Notes: a model not told the origin generated them from the letters alone. Positions 14,033-24,551 are shown, counted from the first letter of the stretch. The stretch: DNA of 64,000 bases from Undaria pinnatifida (GCA_012845835.1 JABAKD010000023.1:13929862-13993861); one strand, 5' to 3'. Translations and numbers: made by a program.

Positions 14033-14463
14033 TGTTAAAAGTATGAACCTTGGATTCAAATCTAAGTTAATGCGCAGTCTATTCGCACGAATAAGATATG
14101 CAGTTGAATCTTAAGTTGAATCTTACGTTGAATCTTCGGTGTAACCTAGATGTAAACGTAGATTTGAGTATGTTAAGGTTGTCCCGTTGTCCCGGTATTC
14201 TACCGTACTATGGGCATTGTTCCGTGATGATCAGGTGGTGATGCACCCCACCATGATCACTCTCCCAACTCTCCCAACTCTCCCAACTCTCCCAACTTTC
14301 CCAACTCTTCTTCTTCTCTTTTTGGCCTCAAGAGCCCTTTCCAAACTATCCTTTATCTTTCTTATCACAAGTGATCTTAACAGACACTTCGGTGCCACCT
14401 CTGCATCTCTTCGCATAGAAGACAGAGCCTTCACACAACCATTGTGTTCACAGGCTATTCACA
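14033..14463 (+). repeat. 5' LTR of copia element 2
   Basis: 431 bp, with CTCTCCCAA-type units expanded by one and an extra TTCTTC relative to element 1. It should carry the promoter; I see no clear TATA box inside it, but GATATAAA lies 23 bp past its end (14485-14492). Confidence 0.95.
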
Positions 14464-14474
14464 GGTTATGAGCC
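14464..14474 (+). promoter_or_regulatory. Primer-binding site complementary to initiator tRNA-Met anticodon loop
   Basis: GGTTATGAGCC starts at the first base after the LTR and is an 11-nt exact complement of the initiator tRNA-Met anticodon stem-loop. The next base departs from the expected pairing, and the same 11 nt are kept in element 1. Confidence 0.8.
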
Positions 14475-14574
14475 TCGACCTTCGATATAAACATCGATCG
14501 GCACCAAGCGACTTCTCATTGAAGTTTGTCGCATCTTACCGGAAAGTTTTAGAGAAACCTCCATTAAGCCGGCT

Positions 14575-14750
14575 ACAGCATCAGCATCAGCATCAGCATC
14601 AGCATCAGCATCAGCGATCAGCATCAGCATCAGCTACAGCATCAGCATCAGCATCAGCATCAGCATCAGCATCAGCGATCAGCATCAGCATCAGCATCAG
14701 CATCAGCATCAGCGATCAGCATCAGCATCAGCATCATCATCAGCATCACC
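14575..14750 (+). repeat. CAGCAT-rich leader repeat of copia element 2
   Basis: About 175 bp of CAGCAT units interrupted by GATCAG and CTACAG, ending at the gag ATG. It is ATG-free and longer than in element 1. Confidence 0.85.
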
Positions 14751-17700
14751 ATGGGAGAGTCCACGAAAGCAGGTGATGCGGTAGACAAGCTCGTTAGAGC
14801 TCTCAACGGCAAATTTAATGGGCTTAAGTTCGACGTATGGAAACGCACGGCTCAGTCCGTGATAAGTATGCGTCATGCCGGGATCTCTGATATCCTGGAA
14901 GGGCGACCTTGCCCCGAGCCCGAACTAGTTAGTCCTCGTCCATCTTCTAGAAGAAGTAGGCCTTCACGAGCTGTAACTCGCAGCCAGGCCGCTGACGAAA
15001 CGGACATTCAGTCCGGGGAAACACCCCCGGCTGATACAGCAGAAAATGTACAGCCGGACGCAGGGAGTACTCCCGTGGTCACGGCGCATCTGCCACCATC
15101 ATCTTCAGGATATTCTACACTCCCAGCCGCAACATCAGTTTTATGGGCCACGGATGACAACATCTCGAATTTGGAAGACATCAAGCACTGGCACCGCGAC
15201 AATCGTCTTCTGTTCGACTTCTTGTTCCTGAGTACATCGGGAGCGGCGGCCAGCTTTCTTCTACAATTCAAGCCCAAACGAGGTGAACTTGCGAATGGAA
15301 AAGCTGCTTGGGATGGTATGGTTAGAAAATATCAAAATTCCACCCGCCAACGTAGACGTATACTCAAACAACAACTATCGCATATGGTCATGACGGATGG
15401 GCAAGACCCAGACGTATTTATAAATGAAGTATACTATTTACGGGATGAATTGGTGGACATGGGAGAGGTATTCAATGATGACAGCATACTGGACATAGTG
15501 CTAGAAGGACTCACGGATGAATACGTGCAAGTCAAATATAGCGCTGAAGCAGATGATGACTTCACACTCGACCGAGCTGTGATAACAATGCGTAATATGT
15601 ACGCCAATAGAGCTATGCGAAACGGGCCTTTGCGAAAAGCGAAGGGGCGTGAATCTGCGATGGTAGTCACGTCGACACCCTCAGCAGTAGTGACCTGTTC
15701 ACACTGCAAAAAGCCAGGCCATCGATTCCAAAATTGCTTTAAACGCAAAGGGAAAATGTCGGGAAAGAAACCTCCCCCGACACCTCGAAAGAATTCGTGG
15801 TGTAGCCTGCATAATACCGATCGCCACGATAATAGCGACTGTCGGTCTCAAATGCGGGACGACAATATAACCCGTCGCCCTCGTCCTGGTCAACAAAATG
15901 GCCGGCATAATAACAACCGCGGCGCTCACGCAAATACCGCCACAACTCCAACTTCAACAACGCAAATGGAAGCTTACGTCCCAGAGACACATGCTCCATC
16001 CACTACTACTGCGGCTGCGACTACAGCAGCTACTTCTACGTCCTTCGCGACTCCTTCCTGTCCATCCTCACCTCCAGTTGGTATAGGTTATTCTTTCATC
16101 GCCGCACCTCCGATCAAGATCGCCGCGCAGCCCGTCGACTTCTCCATGACTGCGGACAGCGGAGCGTCTAGCCACTTCATCGACAATCAGCTTCTACCGG
16201 GCATTGAACATAAAATGAACCACTACGTGCAGCTGGACCCTCCCGTAATAATCAACGTAGCGGGAAACCATCGCCTTTATGGCGTTGGTCAAGGGGTTTT
16301 GGTCGTACAAGTGTTGGACCACATAGGCTCTAAGCACTCTGTACAGCTTCCTGTCACGATCGTACCTGGGCTAGGCAGGCACTTATTTTCAGGGGGATCA
16401 GCTGCTGCGAGAGGGGTCACAATGATAATCGCCACGCAGTCGTATCTTGACATGGGTGCTTTTGCTATACCCTTACGTAAGGACAGCCACTGCCCTTCTT
16501 TGTATCAGCTCGACCTCACCACTGGTGCAACCAGCCGAACGCCTGAGACAGCGTTCCCGACCATCTCCGGAAAAAACTTTAAACCGGAAACCGTCCTCGC
16601 TGTTCATGCTACGACGACTCCTAAAGCGACTTCCCTGCCAAAAACCGTTCCAGCTAATATCTGGCACAAGAGGTTGGGTCACCCCAATGGGCAGGTGATG
16701 TCCAAGGTGAAGGACATTGCAGAGTGTGGGGTGAATTTTTCAGACACTCTGTCGGCCTGTGAAACGTGCAAAATCAACAAGAGCACACAACAGAATCACC
16801 CTAAAACATCGCGGCCTGACCCTTCCAGCGAACGTTTAAAGCTGGTGAGTACTGACCTGCTCGGACCTGTGACGCCCAAGGCGATCGGAGGATACGCCTA
16901 CATGGCAAAGTATACCGACCATCACAGCCGGCTAAAAGCTGTCTACTTCATCGAAAAGAAAAGTGACACGCTACACACCCTCGGCAGATTCATTCAAGAT
17001 CTAGCCATCCCTCTAGGGCTAAGGGTGCAGCATCTACGTTCTGATAATGGCGGCGAATACACATCCCGCAGCTTTCAGGAATATTGCAAATCAACTGGAA
17101 TTCGTCAACAGTTCTCGGCTCCGTACACACCGCAGCAGAACGGTGTTTCAGAACGGGACGGGCGTACTATTATGGACATGACTCGCTGTTTACTCAATGA
17201 GGCACACCTTCCTAAACCTTTATGGGGAGAAATAGCTTCGACAGCAGTTTTTCTAATTAACCGATTACCACACGCGGCAATCGGCGGCGACACACCCTAC
17301 CATCGTATGTTCGGGAAGCATGCAGACCTCTCATTTTTGAGGATTATCGGCACTCGGGCATTTGTGCACGTTGAAGGGTACACCACCAAGCTTCAACCAA
17401 AGGCTTGGGAAGGTGTTCTCGTCGGCTACGACAGCGACAGACCTACCTTCCGCGTGTATGATCGCTACTCGGGAAGAATTTCAAGCTCGCGCAACGTCTC
17501 CTTCATCGAAGAGCCGCCTACTGTTCTACCAACAGCAGACTCGGGGGGGCAAGAAGAACCTGAAGTCCCTGATTTCGATTTGGAGCCAGGCTCGGATTTT
17601 ATGGACGACTATCAGAGCATCAAACATGGTATCTCATCGCTAGAAACTAGCGACACCGACGCAACCGGCAACAAGCCGTTTCATATGAGGCTGCGCTCAT

Positions 17701-19403
17701 CCACTTCTCAAGCGAAAGCGCGTCAGCAGGCACTTCAATGCCTAGATTCCCCGAAACAGCAGTTCGAGGCTGTCTCGCAGTATATTGGGGCTGTCGGCAT
17801 GGATAAAATAAATCCTCCGGCTTCTATTTCGGTACCCAACACGTACGCGCAAGCTATGGCCTCACCACAGGCAGAAGAATGGGAAGCAGCCATGCGTAAG
17901 GAGCTCAAAAGTCTCGATGAGCACGAGGTCGCCGATTTAATTCCATTCACCAAGGTTCCTCCGGGCTGCTCCATCATTGGAACGCGGTGGGTATTTCGAG
18001 TTAAAACAGACGGACGTTTTAAAGCAAGGCTCGTGGTACAAGGTTGGGCTCAACAGCATGGACTGGATTGCTTCACTACTTTCGCTCCTGTTTGTCGTAT
18101 TGAAAGTCAGCGTCTTCTTCTGGCTATAGCGGCATCAAGGGATTGGCGAGTTTTGGCCATGGACGTACAAACTGCATTTCTCAACGGTAAACTTGAAGAG
18201 GACGTCTACACCAAGCAAGCACCAGGCTTTGAAACGATAGACGAGAGAACCAACCGACCGCTGGTAATGAAACTGCGCAAAAGCTTATATGGACTTCGCC
18301 AATCACCAAGCGTTTGGAACAGCACCATTGACAAGGACTTGCGTAAAATGGGGTTCACGCCGACAGCATCTGATTCCTGCGTATACACAAAGGGAAGTGG
18401 GAACACATACATCATGCTAACTCTCTTCGTCGACGACTTGCTCATCACTGGACCATCAAATGCAAGCATGGCCGAGGTTCGACGTGAGCTTATGGAAAAA
18501 TTCGCTATGACTGATCTCGGGGATGTGTCTCAAATTCTGGGCATTGAAGTTAAGCGCGACAAGGCAGCCGGAACGATCGAACTCAGTCAAGGGCAGTACA
18601 CACTTTCGGTACTCAAGCGTTTCAACATGAGTGACTGCAACCCGGTACACGTACCCGGAATAGGAAAGGAACTATGCGCACAGCCGGAAGGAAGCGTGCT
18701 TCTAAACGAGGCAATGACTAAGCTCTATCAAGCCATTGTAGGAAGTCTTATATTTCTTACCCAATGCACGAGGTACGACGTGGCGTTCAGCACGATGCAA
18801 GCAGCTCGTCACATGGCAAAACCCACATCGGTGCATATGGCAGCGGTTAAAAGGATCCTTCGATACCTTCGAGGAACACCTAATCTGGCTATTGTGTACA
18901 AAAGGGGCAGCAGCTTCGATCTTACCGGATACTGCGACGCTTCGTATGGTATGGGAGACCCTAAAAAGATGAGGTCTACTACCGGGTCGATGTTCTTCTT
19001 GGCCGGAGGACTCATCAACTTCTCGAGTCAGCTACAAAAGATCACTGCTCAAAGCACAACCGAAGCGGAACTCATAGCTCTAAACACCTGCGCGAAAAAT
19101 GGACTTTACCTATCAGGAATCCTTGGGGAGCTAGGATGGCCGAACTTCAGGAGCTTCAGGATATCTTCCGACAACAGAGGAGCACTTCTTCTTTCAGCGA
19201 ACGGCAATTATTCCAACCGGAGCAAACACATTGCAATAAGATTTGCAGCTCTGAGGCACTGGATAACGGACAGAATCGTAATCACCGAGTTCGTCTCTTC
19301 GAAAAATCAGCTTGCTGATATCCTCACCAAATTTTGTGATAAGCCAACCTTCAACGACCTCTGCTCGAAGATCAACGACTTCAGCACGGAGAACTCCTTC
19401 TAA
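14751..19403 (+). CDS. Gag-Pol polyprotein of copia element 2 (gag, protease, integrase, RT, RNase H)
   Basis: A 1550-residue single frame. ATG 14751 follows the leader repeat directly. Order of domains: UBN2-like gag (about 185-290); CCHC knuckle CSHCKKPGHRFQNC at 316-329; aspartic protease DSG at 469; integrase zinc motif from WHKRLGH (H639) to CETCK; integrase core with D702, D765 and E801 (62 and 35 residues between them); RT with KARLVVQGW, MDVQTAFLNG and FVDD (catalytic Asp 1228-1229); RNase H with YCDAS (D1396), STTEAEL and SSDNRGAL. The order protease-integrase-RT-RNase H identifies Ty1/copia (Pseudoviridae). Gag and Pol share one frame with no frameshift or stop, so the Gag:Pol ratio must be set another way. 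Nothing is visibly broken. Confidence 0.97.
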   Translation: MGESTKAGDAVDKLVRALNGKFNGLKFDVWKRTAQSVISMRHAGISDILEGRPCPEPELVSPRPSSRRSRPSRAVTRSQAADETDIQSGETPPADTAENVQPDAGSTPVVTAHLPPSSSGYSTLPAATSVLWATDDNISNLEDIKHWHRDNRLLFDFLFLSTSGAAASFLLQFKPKRGELANGKAAWDGMVRKYQNSTRQRRRILKQQLSHMVMTDGQDPDVFINEVYYLRDELVDMGEVFNDDSILDIVLEGLTDEYVQVKYSAEADDDFTLDRAVITMRNMYANRAMRNGPLRKAKGRESAMVVTSTPSAVVTCSHCKKPGHRFQNCFKRKGKMSGKKPPPTPRKNSWCSLHNTDRHDNSDCRSQMRDDNITRRPRPGQQNGRHNNNRGAHANTATTPTSTTQMEAYVPETHAPSTTTAAATTAATSTSFATPSCPSSPPVGIGYSFIAAPPIKIAAQPVDFSMTADSGASSHFIDNQLLPGIEHKMNHYVQLDPPVIINVAGNHRLYGVGQGVLVVQVLDHIGSKHSVQLPVTIVPGLGRHLFSGGSAAARGVTMIIATQSYLDMGAFAIPLRKDSHCPSLYQLDLTTGATSRTPETAFPTISGKNFKPETVLAVHATTTPKATSLPKTVPANIWHKRLGHPNGQVMSKVKDIAECGVNFSDTLSACETCKINKSTQQNHPKTSRPDPSSERLKLVSTDLLGPVTPKAIGGYAYMAKYTDHHSRLKAVYFIEKKSDTLHTLGRFIQDLAIPLGLRVQHLRSDNGGEYTSRSFQEYCKSTGIRQQFSAPYTPQQNGVSERDGRTIMDMTRCLLNEAHLPKPLWGEIASTAVFLINRLPHAAIGGDTPYHRMFGKHADLSFLRIIGTRAFVHVEGYTTKLQPKAWEGVLVGYDSDRPTFRVYDRYSGRISSSRNVSFIEEPPTVLPTADSGGQEEPEVPDFDLEPGSDFMDDYQSIKHGISSLETSDTDATGNKPFHMRLRSSTSQAKARQQALQCLDSPKQQFEAVSQYIGAVGMDKINPPASISVPNTYAQAMASPQAEEWEAAMRKELKSLDEHEVADLIPFTKVPPGCSIIGTRWVFRVKTDGRFKARLVVQGWAQQHGLDCFTTFAPVCRIESQRLLLAIAASRDWRVLAMDVQTAFLNGKLEEDVYTKQAPGFETIDERTNRPLVMKLRKSLYGLRQSPSVWNSTIDKDLRKMGFTPTASDSCVYTKGSGNTYIMLTLFVDDLLITGPSNASMAEVRRELMEKFAMTDLGDVSQILGIEVKRDKAAGTIELSQGQYTLSVLKRFNMSDCNPVHVPGIGKELCAQPEGSVLLNEAMTKLYQAIVGSLIFLTQCTRYDVAFSTMQAARHMAKPTSVHMAAVKRILRYLRGTPNLAIVYKRGSSFDLTGYCDASYGMGDPKKMRSTTGSMFFLAGGLINFSSQLQKITAQSTTEAELIALNTCAKNGLYLSGILGELGWPNFRSFRISSDNRGALLLSANGNYSNRSKHIAIRFAALRHWITDRIVITEFVSSKNQLADILTKFCDKPTFNDLCSKINDFSTENSF

Positions 19404-19884
19404 GCTCCAACACCTTGAAGTCGCAACTACAGCTCCGGCTCGCAAGACCGCCTTTGACCATCGCGACGGCCTTGTAAAATATCTCAGGCAACCTCCACGA
19501 TCACAAAAATCATTGTTTCATGGAGTTCCATACGAGATCGCGGCGTTTCATAAGTGGGAAAAAATGAAGCCTGTTTTTGATTCTGCCGTGTACGGTGTAT
19601 GACCCGATTCTACCGCGTGCTATCGGAGTTTTCAATCACCAACAAACCGCGATGTACCGAGGACGGAGAAGCGTGTCACGCACAAACCGAATAGGCAATG
19701 TACCGACAAACAATTGGCCTATCATAATTAGCTACAAGACTGCAATGGACCGAGGAAGGGGAAGGATCACCGGAGGGATCACGCGCCCATCGCATCACAA
19801 CCTTTCTCCCCCTCTCTGTCCAAGCGCTCCTTCAGCCTTTCTTCACCTTTTATCTTCTTCAGCCTTCCTTTGCCTCCTATACAA
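19404..19884 (+). other. Region between pol and the extra ORF of copia element 2, with candidate splice acceptor
   Basis: Non-coding in the native frame. From about 19796 to 19880 it is strongly pyrimidine-rich with CAG triplets (for example CTTCTTCAG ending at 19862) a short distance before ATG 19885. This looks like a 3' splice acceptor that could give a subgenomic mRNA for the downstream ORF. Confidence 0.45.
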
Positions 19885-20424
19885 ATGAGTTCCATCAACA
19901 GCTACCCGAATGGCTCTCCAATCAACAACAGGGGACAAGCACTGGAAGCCCAACGCCTCCATGAAATATCCCGCTCGGGACAAGATAACAGCCGGAGGTA
20001 CATAGGGTTCGCGAGATCAATCTGCCGGGATGCCCAAGGCATCTATTGGGGGGCACGCTGCAACCTCCTGAAAGACATCAAAGTTCCAGGTCAAACACGC
20101 CTGGAACGGAAAGACATGGCAGCAAAGCTAAAAAGGCATGGGCTCCTAGACAGGAGTGAGTACGAAACGATAAAAATGTTTATAAAGTCGCTCAAGTACT
20201 TACATAAGCGAGATGACTTGCTGTTTTTTATCGATAGCAGAGTATACAGTTTTTTGGTGCGGGCTTGGATCAGTGACTCGGTCGCTGACCCCTTTGACTT
20301 TCTCCTCGCTAGTAGTATGTACAACGATATAGCCGAACGACTGTCAGATATCTCGTGCGTATCTGAACCCCACAGGAAGAGTAAATATGGACGAGACTTG
20401 ACCGTGTCCCAATCCAGGGGGTAA
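19885..20424 (+). CDS. Extra ORF downstream of pol in copia element 2, unknown function
   Basis: 179 residues from ATG 19885 (MSSINSYPNGSPINN start) to TAA. The frame extends slightly upstream without another ATG. The protein is soluble-looking and rich in charged residues, with RLERKDMAAKLKRHG and SEYETIKMFIKSLKYLHKRDD stretches that could form helices. I see no signal peptide, no hydrophobic segment long enough to span a membrane and no known motif. It sits where env-like genes sit in other LTR elements but does not look like an envelope. Element 1 has lost this block. It could be an accessory element protein, a captured host fragment, or chance. Presence in an otherwise intact young element favours the first. 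Confidence 0.5.
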   Translation: MSSINSYPNGSPINNRGQALEAQRLHEISRSGQDNSRRYIGFARSICRDAQGIYWGARCNLLKDIKVPGQTRLERKDMAAKLKRHGLLDRSEYETIKMFIKSLKYLHKRDDLLFFIDSRVYSFLVRAWISDSVADPFDFLLASSMYNDIAERLSDISCVSEPHRKSKYGRDLTVSQSRG

Positions 20425-21375
20425 TTTTACCGCAGTTGTAATACTTCGCACAGGGACGGGTTTATGGTTATACCGGTAATATATTCTTGCGAGATGTACT
20501 TGTAGGTACGGTTGAAATTGATACTTAAGTAGAGAATATTACTTAGTGCAGCAGTTCTTTGTCAACTATAAAGTTACAACTGCTCGCCAGTTACGTATTA
20601 GTAAAGGTGGAACTATGGGTCGTGTGAACTTATGTCAACGATCGTACAGCAGTAAGCCATGTTCTACCGGAAAATGCGTACGAGTATATATTCCAGCATT
20701 TAGGAGTAAAAAAAAGGCTCACAAAGGACTGTCTCTCTTATGCTCTTCATTCAGCGTACGATTTGTATCAGACAGTTTATCGTTATATGCGTATCCTAGG
20801 ATCAAATTGAAGTGGCGTGGTTAACTTACAGCAGCGACCTTTGTTTGTTAGTTTGTTAGTTTGTTTCTTCTTTTTTGGGGGATATAGCTCGTTGATGGAC
20901 TATGACTACACCCACCATAGTTTGTTACAGTACTATCAGTAGTACTTGTTCTACCTGCTTCCTAATGTTTTGTTTTTGCGGAAGTACGTAAGTATATTAA
21001 ACAAACAATGAATAGTGAGAATGTTTTATTTGTCGTAATGGACACTTGTCCACAATTCTCTTTATTTGTCTAGTATTGTTTATCTATTTGGTACAATTCA
21101 GAAAGCGTGTTTAAAACCCAGTAGACGAATCTTTGCGTTTTATCTACTAGGTAGGGTATTTATCGCTGGTAATTACACCAAGCGTAATTTTTATACGTAT
21201 CTTTCCTTGTAACGTTTTATTTTTTTGTAGAATGTGTGGATAACATGGATACATCCATATTGCGGCGGTTGATACACCCGACCGGATATGAGACCCATTT
21301 GTTTTTGATTATTTTACGAATTTGTTTTCTAAGTATGAGGCTTCTCTAGCAATCTGACTTCGCATTACGGGGGTG
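20425..21375 (+). other. 3' untranslated region of copia element 2 with polypurine tract
   Basis: AT-rich, close to 10790-11656 of element 1 with small indels. It has no ORF of note. ATTACGGGGGTG at 21364-21375 directly precedes the 3' LTR and is the likely plus-strand primer. Confidence 0.75.
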
Positions 21376-21806
21376 TGTTAAAAGTATGAACCTTGGATTC
21401 AAATCTAAGTTAATGCGCAGTCTATTCGCACGAATAAGATATGCAGTTGAATCTTAAGTTGAATCTTACGTTGAATCTTCGGTGTAACCTAGATGTAAAC
21501 GTAGATTTGAGTATGTTAAGGTTGTCCCGTTGTCCCGGTATTCTACCGTACTATGGGCATTGTTCCGTGATGATCAGGTGGTGATGCACCCCACCATGAT
21601 CACTCTCCCAACTCTCCCAACTCTCCCAACTCTCCCAACTTTCCCAACTCTTCTTCTTCTCTTTTTGGCCTCAAGAGCCCTTTCCAAACTATCCTTTATC
21701 TTTCTTATCACAAGTGATCTTAACAGACACTTCGGTGCCACCTCTGCATCTCTTCGCATAGAAGACAGAGCCTTCACACAACCATTGTGTTCACAGGCTA
21801 TTCACA
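21376..21806 (+). repeat. 3' LTR of copia element 2
   Basis: 431 bp, no difference from the 5' LTR found by eye, followed by the GCTGA target duplication. Confidence 0.95.
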
Positions 21807-23003
21807 GCTGAGGGGAGGGTAAAAAACTCTTACGAGTTGAGCTGGAAAATAACGTGACCACAAGAAAAAAGTAGCACCAGCAGCACCAGCTTCGACACGG
21901 AATAGCGAAGAGCGCTGGAAGATAAAACATCGTGTCCACCGGTCAACTCAGGCTTACCTTCTTGTGGGATATGTTTATAGTGGCGACCTGACCGACCCTT
22001 GTGAGTGATGCGCAAGCTGGAGTTCGATTTTACAATTCTCGCGAGGAAGGAAGCATTAAACCTACACACAAAAAACAGCCACCGGGGCAAAAACGATAGG
22101 AAGGGCTTCTCCCTAGTGCTATAGAGGTGTTACCCGACGAGTACCCGTGCTAAACGGGTACCCGGTTAAATCGAAAAAAACAATACCCCGGGTACTCGCG
22201 AGTATTTACGTCTATTTTGGGCGGGTACCCGGGTACCCGTCTAACAACCGGGTACCCGGGTACCCGGCACATCATTATCATCATATTTGGCCCTTAACGT
22301 TGCAACGGATGGACTCTAAGGGTTGTTCTAAAGCGTTCGGCATAACATCCCTGTGGTACAATGGTTTTCATACAACATACCACCAAAACGACAGACTACG
22401 CGCCGCAAAAGCATCGTATGATTATATAGACTTAATTACTCAGTTCTCGACCCCCTCAGAGGTCTCGCTCGGCATATTCTTCCCCCTCTCAGCCCTTCTC
22501 AATTTAGTTGCTGGGGAAAAGAACCGTCCCGAAGTTCCTTGCCTTCCTTGCTTTCATTATAATTATTTGATTTCTTTGCTTTCTGATCTTTTTATTTTGC
22601 TTTTTCAGCAACTTCTTTTTTGTAGATAATACCCAAACACTACTTTTTTTTTCTTTTTTTTTCTCATTACATTTGAAGTTGGCCAATAGCTGGCTGAGAG
22701 GGCATTGCCGTTGACGGCTGCAAACAACTTGAATTTGAAATACAGCATAGACTTACTTACGAATATCTTTGTGCTGAATGAGCTCGGTTGGTGCTCCCCT
22801 GGCATCTCCGAGGTCGGACGGTCCAGCTTATTACTTGCGGAACGGTTCAGCTTTTCTTTGATTTCTTGCTCAATCTGGTCTATTTTTATATACAAATACA
22901 TTTCGATAGTTTTGTGGGGAATCACTTTTTTTTTCGATGACACCCAGATTCGGATTCGAACCACCGAAGAGCAAGATTATAAGCGGACAGTCTATCTACT
23001 AGA
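21807..23003 (+). repeat. Tract identical between copies A and B (partner 36091-37287)
   Basis: 1197 bp with no difference and no indel against 36091-37287, whereas flanking parts of the duplication differ by about 2-5%. It starts at the copia 2 insertion site. It contains the palindrome-rich GGGTACCC block and the start of a SINE cluster. Open frames (for example 22147-22629) are present in both copies simply because the DNA is identical; none shows gene features. Confidence 0.85.
22128..22268. repeat. Palindromic GGGTACCC-rich block
   Basis: Repeated CGGGTACCCGGGTACCCG units and TACTCGCGAGTA form several perfect palindromes. The block is repeated in copy B (36412-36552), and a related degenerate block lies at 44330-44435. 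It could extrude cruciforms. Confidence 0.75.
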
Positions 23004-23345
23004 CCACAACGTCACGACAATATCTACTTTATTTTCACAAATATAGACTACAAGTAGATCGATTTTTGTATTGGGATCACTTTTTTTTTTCCAATGCCAC
23101 CCAGATTCGAACCACCGAAGACCAAGCTTATAATCGGGCAGCCTATCTACTAGATCACAGCAGCGTCACATTGATCTCTATTTTATTTTAACAAATAAAA
23201 TTGATATTCCTCGTAAATAAATACCAAGTATCGACTCTTCATGAGGATCATTTTTATTTCCGATGACACCCGGATTCGAACCAGCGAAGGGCAGGACAAT
23301 AAACGGACAGTCTGTCTACTAGACTAGACCACAATGTCGCAGCCG
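22928..23345 (-). repeat. Cluster of three tRNA-like SINE units (copy A, first cluster)
   Basis: Three units spaced about 160-170 bp. On the minus strand each has a tRNA-like head with a D-arm-like GTCTAGTAGATAGAC hairpin, the palindrome GCTTATAAGC in place of an anticodon arm, and a B-box-like GGTTCGAATCC. It then ends GTGTCATCG followed by an A-run. Head plus A-tail is the organisation of a tRNA-derived SINE. Confidence 0.6.
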
Positions 23346-24551
23346 CAGTGGTATCTACCAGTACTATTTTTTATGTGCAACTACTACTGTATATTAGCGA
23401 AACATAGATGTACCACGCAGCTTGCAAAATTGAGCTTCAACCATTCAATCGGTCGTACTCACAGATGGATTTTTCAATTTTTATATAAAATACAAGGTTC
23501 CCCTCCGGGAAGTGCCTAAGGGAGTGGCGCAAGAACGAAACCCAAACATCCAACATCTGACTGTCTGTGGGCAAATAAGATGTACCTGGTGGTAGTAAAA
23601 ACTATGCTCTTGTCCGCAGCTCGAGAAGCGGAGTGTGGGGAGGCGCCCTCCCGGGTGCGGTTCGCTCTCTCGCCCTCGTGGTGGAGAACCGAAAATATGT
23701 GGTAACCCCATCAGTACGTACGTGTCCAGCGCCAGTATTCGTACGATACGATGGGGACTTTTTATACGGGCGACTCTTATGCAGTAAAATTTGCGTGGTA
23801 AAAATAAAAGGACGAATAGATAGGTGGATTTTCAACCGGCAAAAAAAACAAATCAGCAGTTGTTCCGTGCGCCGTCTTTCTATCGTGGTTTTGATGTTTT
23901 TTATTTTTATTTTTTAATTATTTGTTTCCTGTTGTTTCGTATGGAAATCAGCAATTTCGGAATAGGTACTGCTCGTGTCTTGTTGAGCCAGATATTGAAC
24001 TTAACGACGAACGATACACGCCAGGATGGGCAATCATCCCCCTTCACCGCCAGTTCATCGCAGAGAGTGCGCGGAATGAGCAACTGTAGGGCTTCTATTA
24101 TTGTCGCTGAGACAGAGAAGCCCTTTCTCATGGAGCATCAGCGCCTATATCCACTGCTGTTTGCTTTTTAGATGCAAGACAAAATACGCTGGATTGTTTA
24201 GATCGTCGTCCGATTCAAATACCGTCCCCTCGTCGTGGAGACTAAAGCAACTCACCTCAGCATAGCGAGGACTCGCCACGCGCACATACATGATGTATCC
24301 TACTACTGCTGCTGTGCGGTAGGGTTGCACACGTAGCGTTGTGCTGTCCTCATGTCGTCTGGTCCCTGTCATCTGTGGTGTGAGCAAAATATCCGACCCA
24401 TAACATGATTACCCCTCTGTTATGTACGTAAAAATACAGTCTATTTAGACGTAAATGAAAAGGTGGGGTGATATATAAATTATTATTTAAAAGGTTCCCA
24501 TATTACCGCCCAAATTGACGCGATCTATGGACATGCAATCAATGGAGATGC
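23346..24551. other. Unassigned copy A sequence before the TRIM
   Basis: Collinear with 37631-38798 of copy B, except that B lacks ~40 bp near 23413-23450. It contains no convincing gene. Confidence 0.45.

Larger units (their letters stand above)
14028..21811 (+). mobile_element. Ty1/copia retrotransposon 2, apparently intact and recent
   Basis: LTRs of 431 bp at 14033-14463 and 21376-21806 appear identical, begin TGTTAAAA and end ATTCACA. They are flanked by a perfect 5-bp duplication GCTGA (14028-14032 and 21807-21811). Copy B has GCTGA once at 36091-36095, the empty site. Internally it has a half-tRNA primer-binding site, one uninterrupted gag-pol frame with all catalytic motifs, a further ORF downstream of pol, and a G-rich polypurine tract. 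Identical LTRs and an intact frame suggest recent, possibly current, activity. Confidence 0.97.

Noticed and set aside
19885..20424. Envelope gene making element 2 a retrovirus-like element
   Set aside because: The product has no signal peptide and no membrane-spanning hydrophobic segment; only its position is env-like.
22147..22629. 160-codon ORF identical in A and B (36431-36913)
   Set aside because: Its identity follows from the perfect-identity DNA tract. It starts in a palindromic repeat and ends in T-rich low-complexity sequence.
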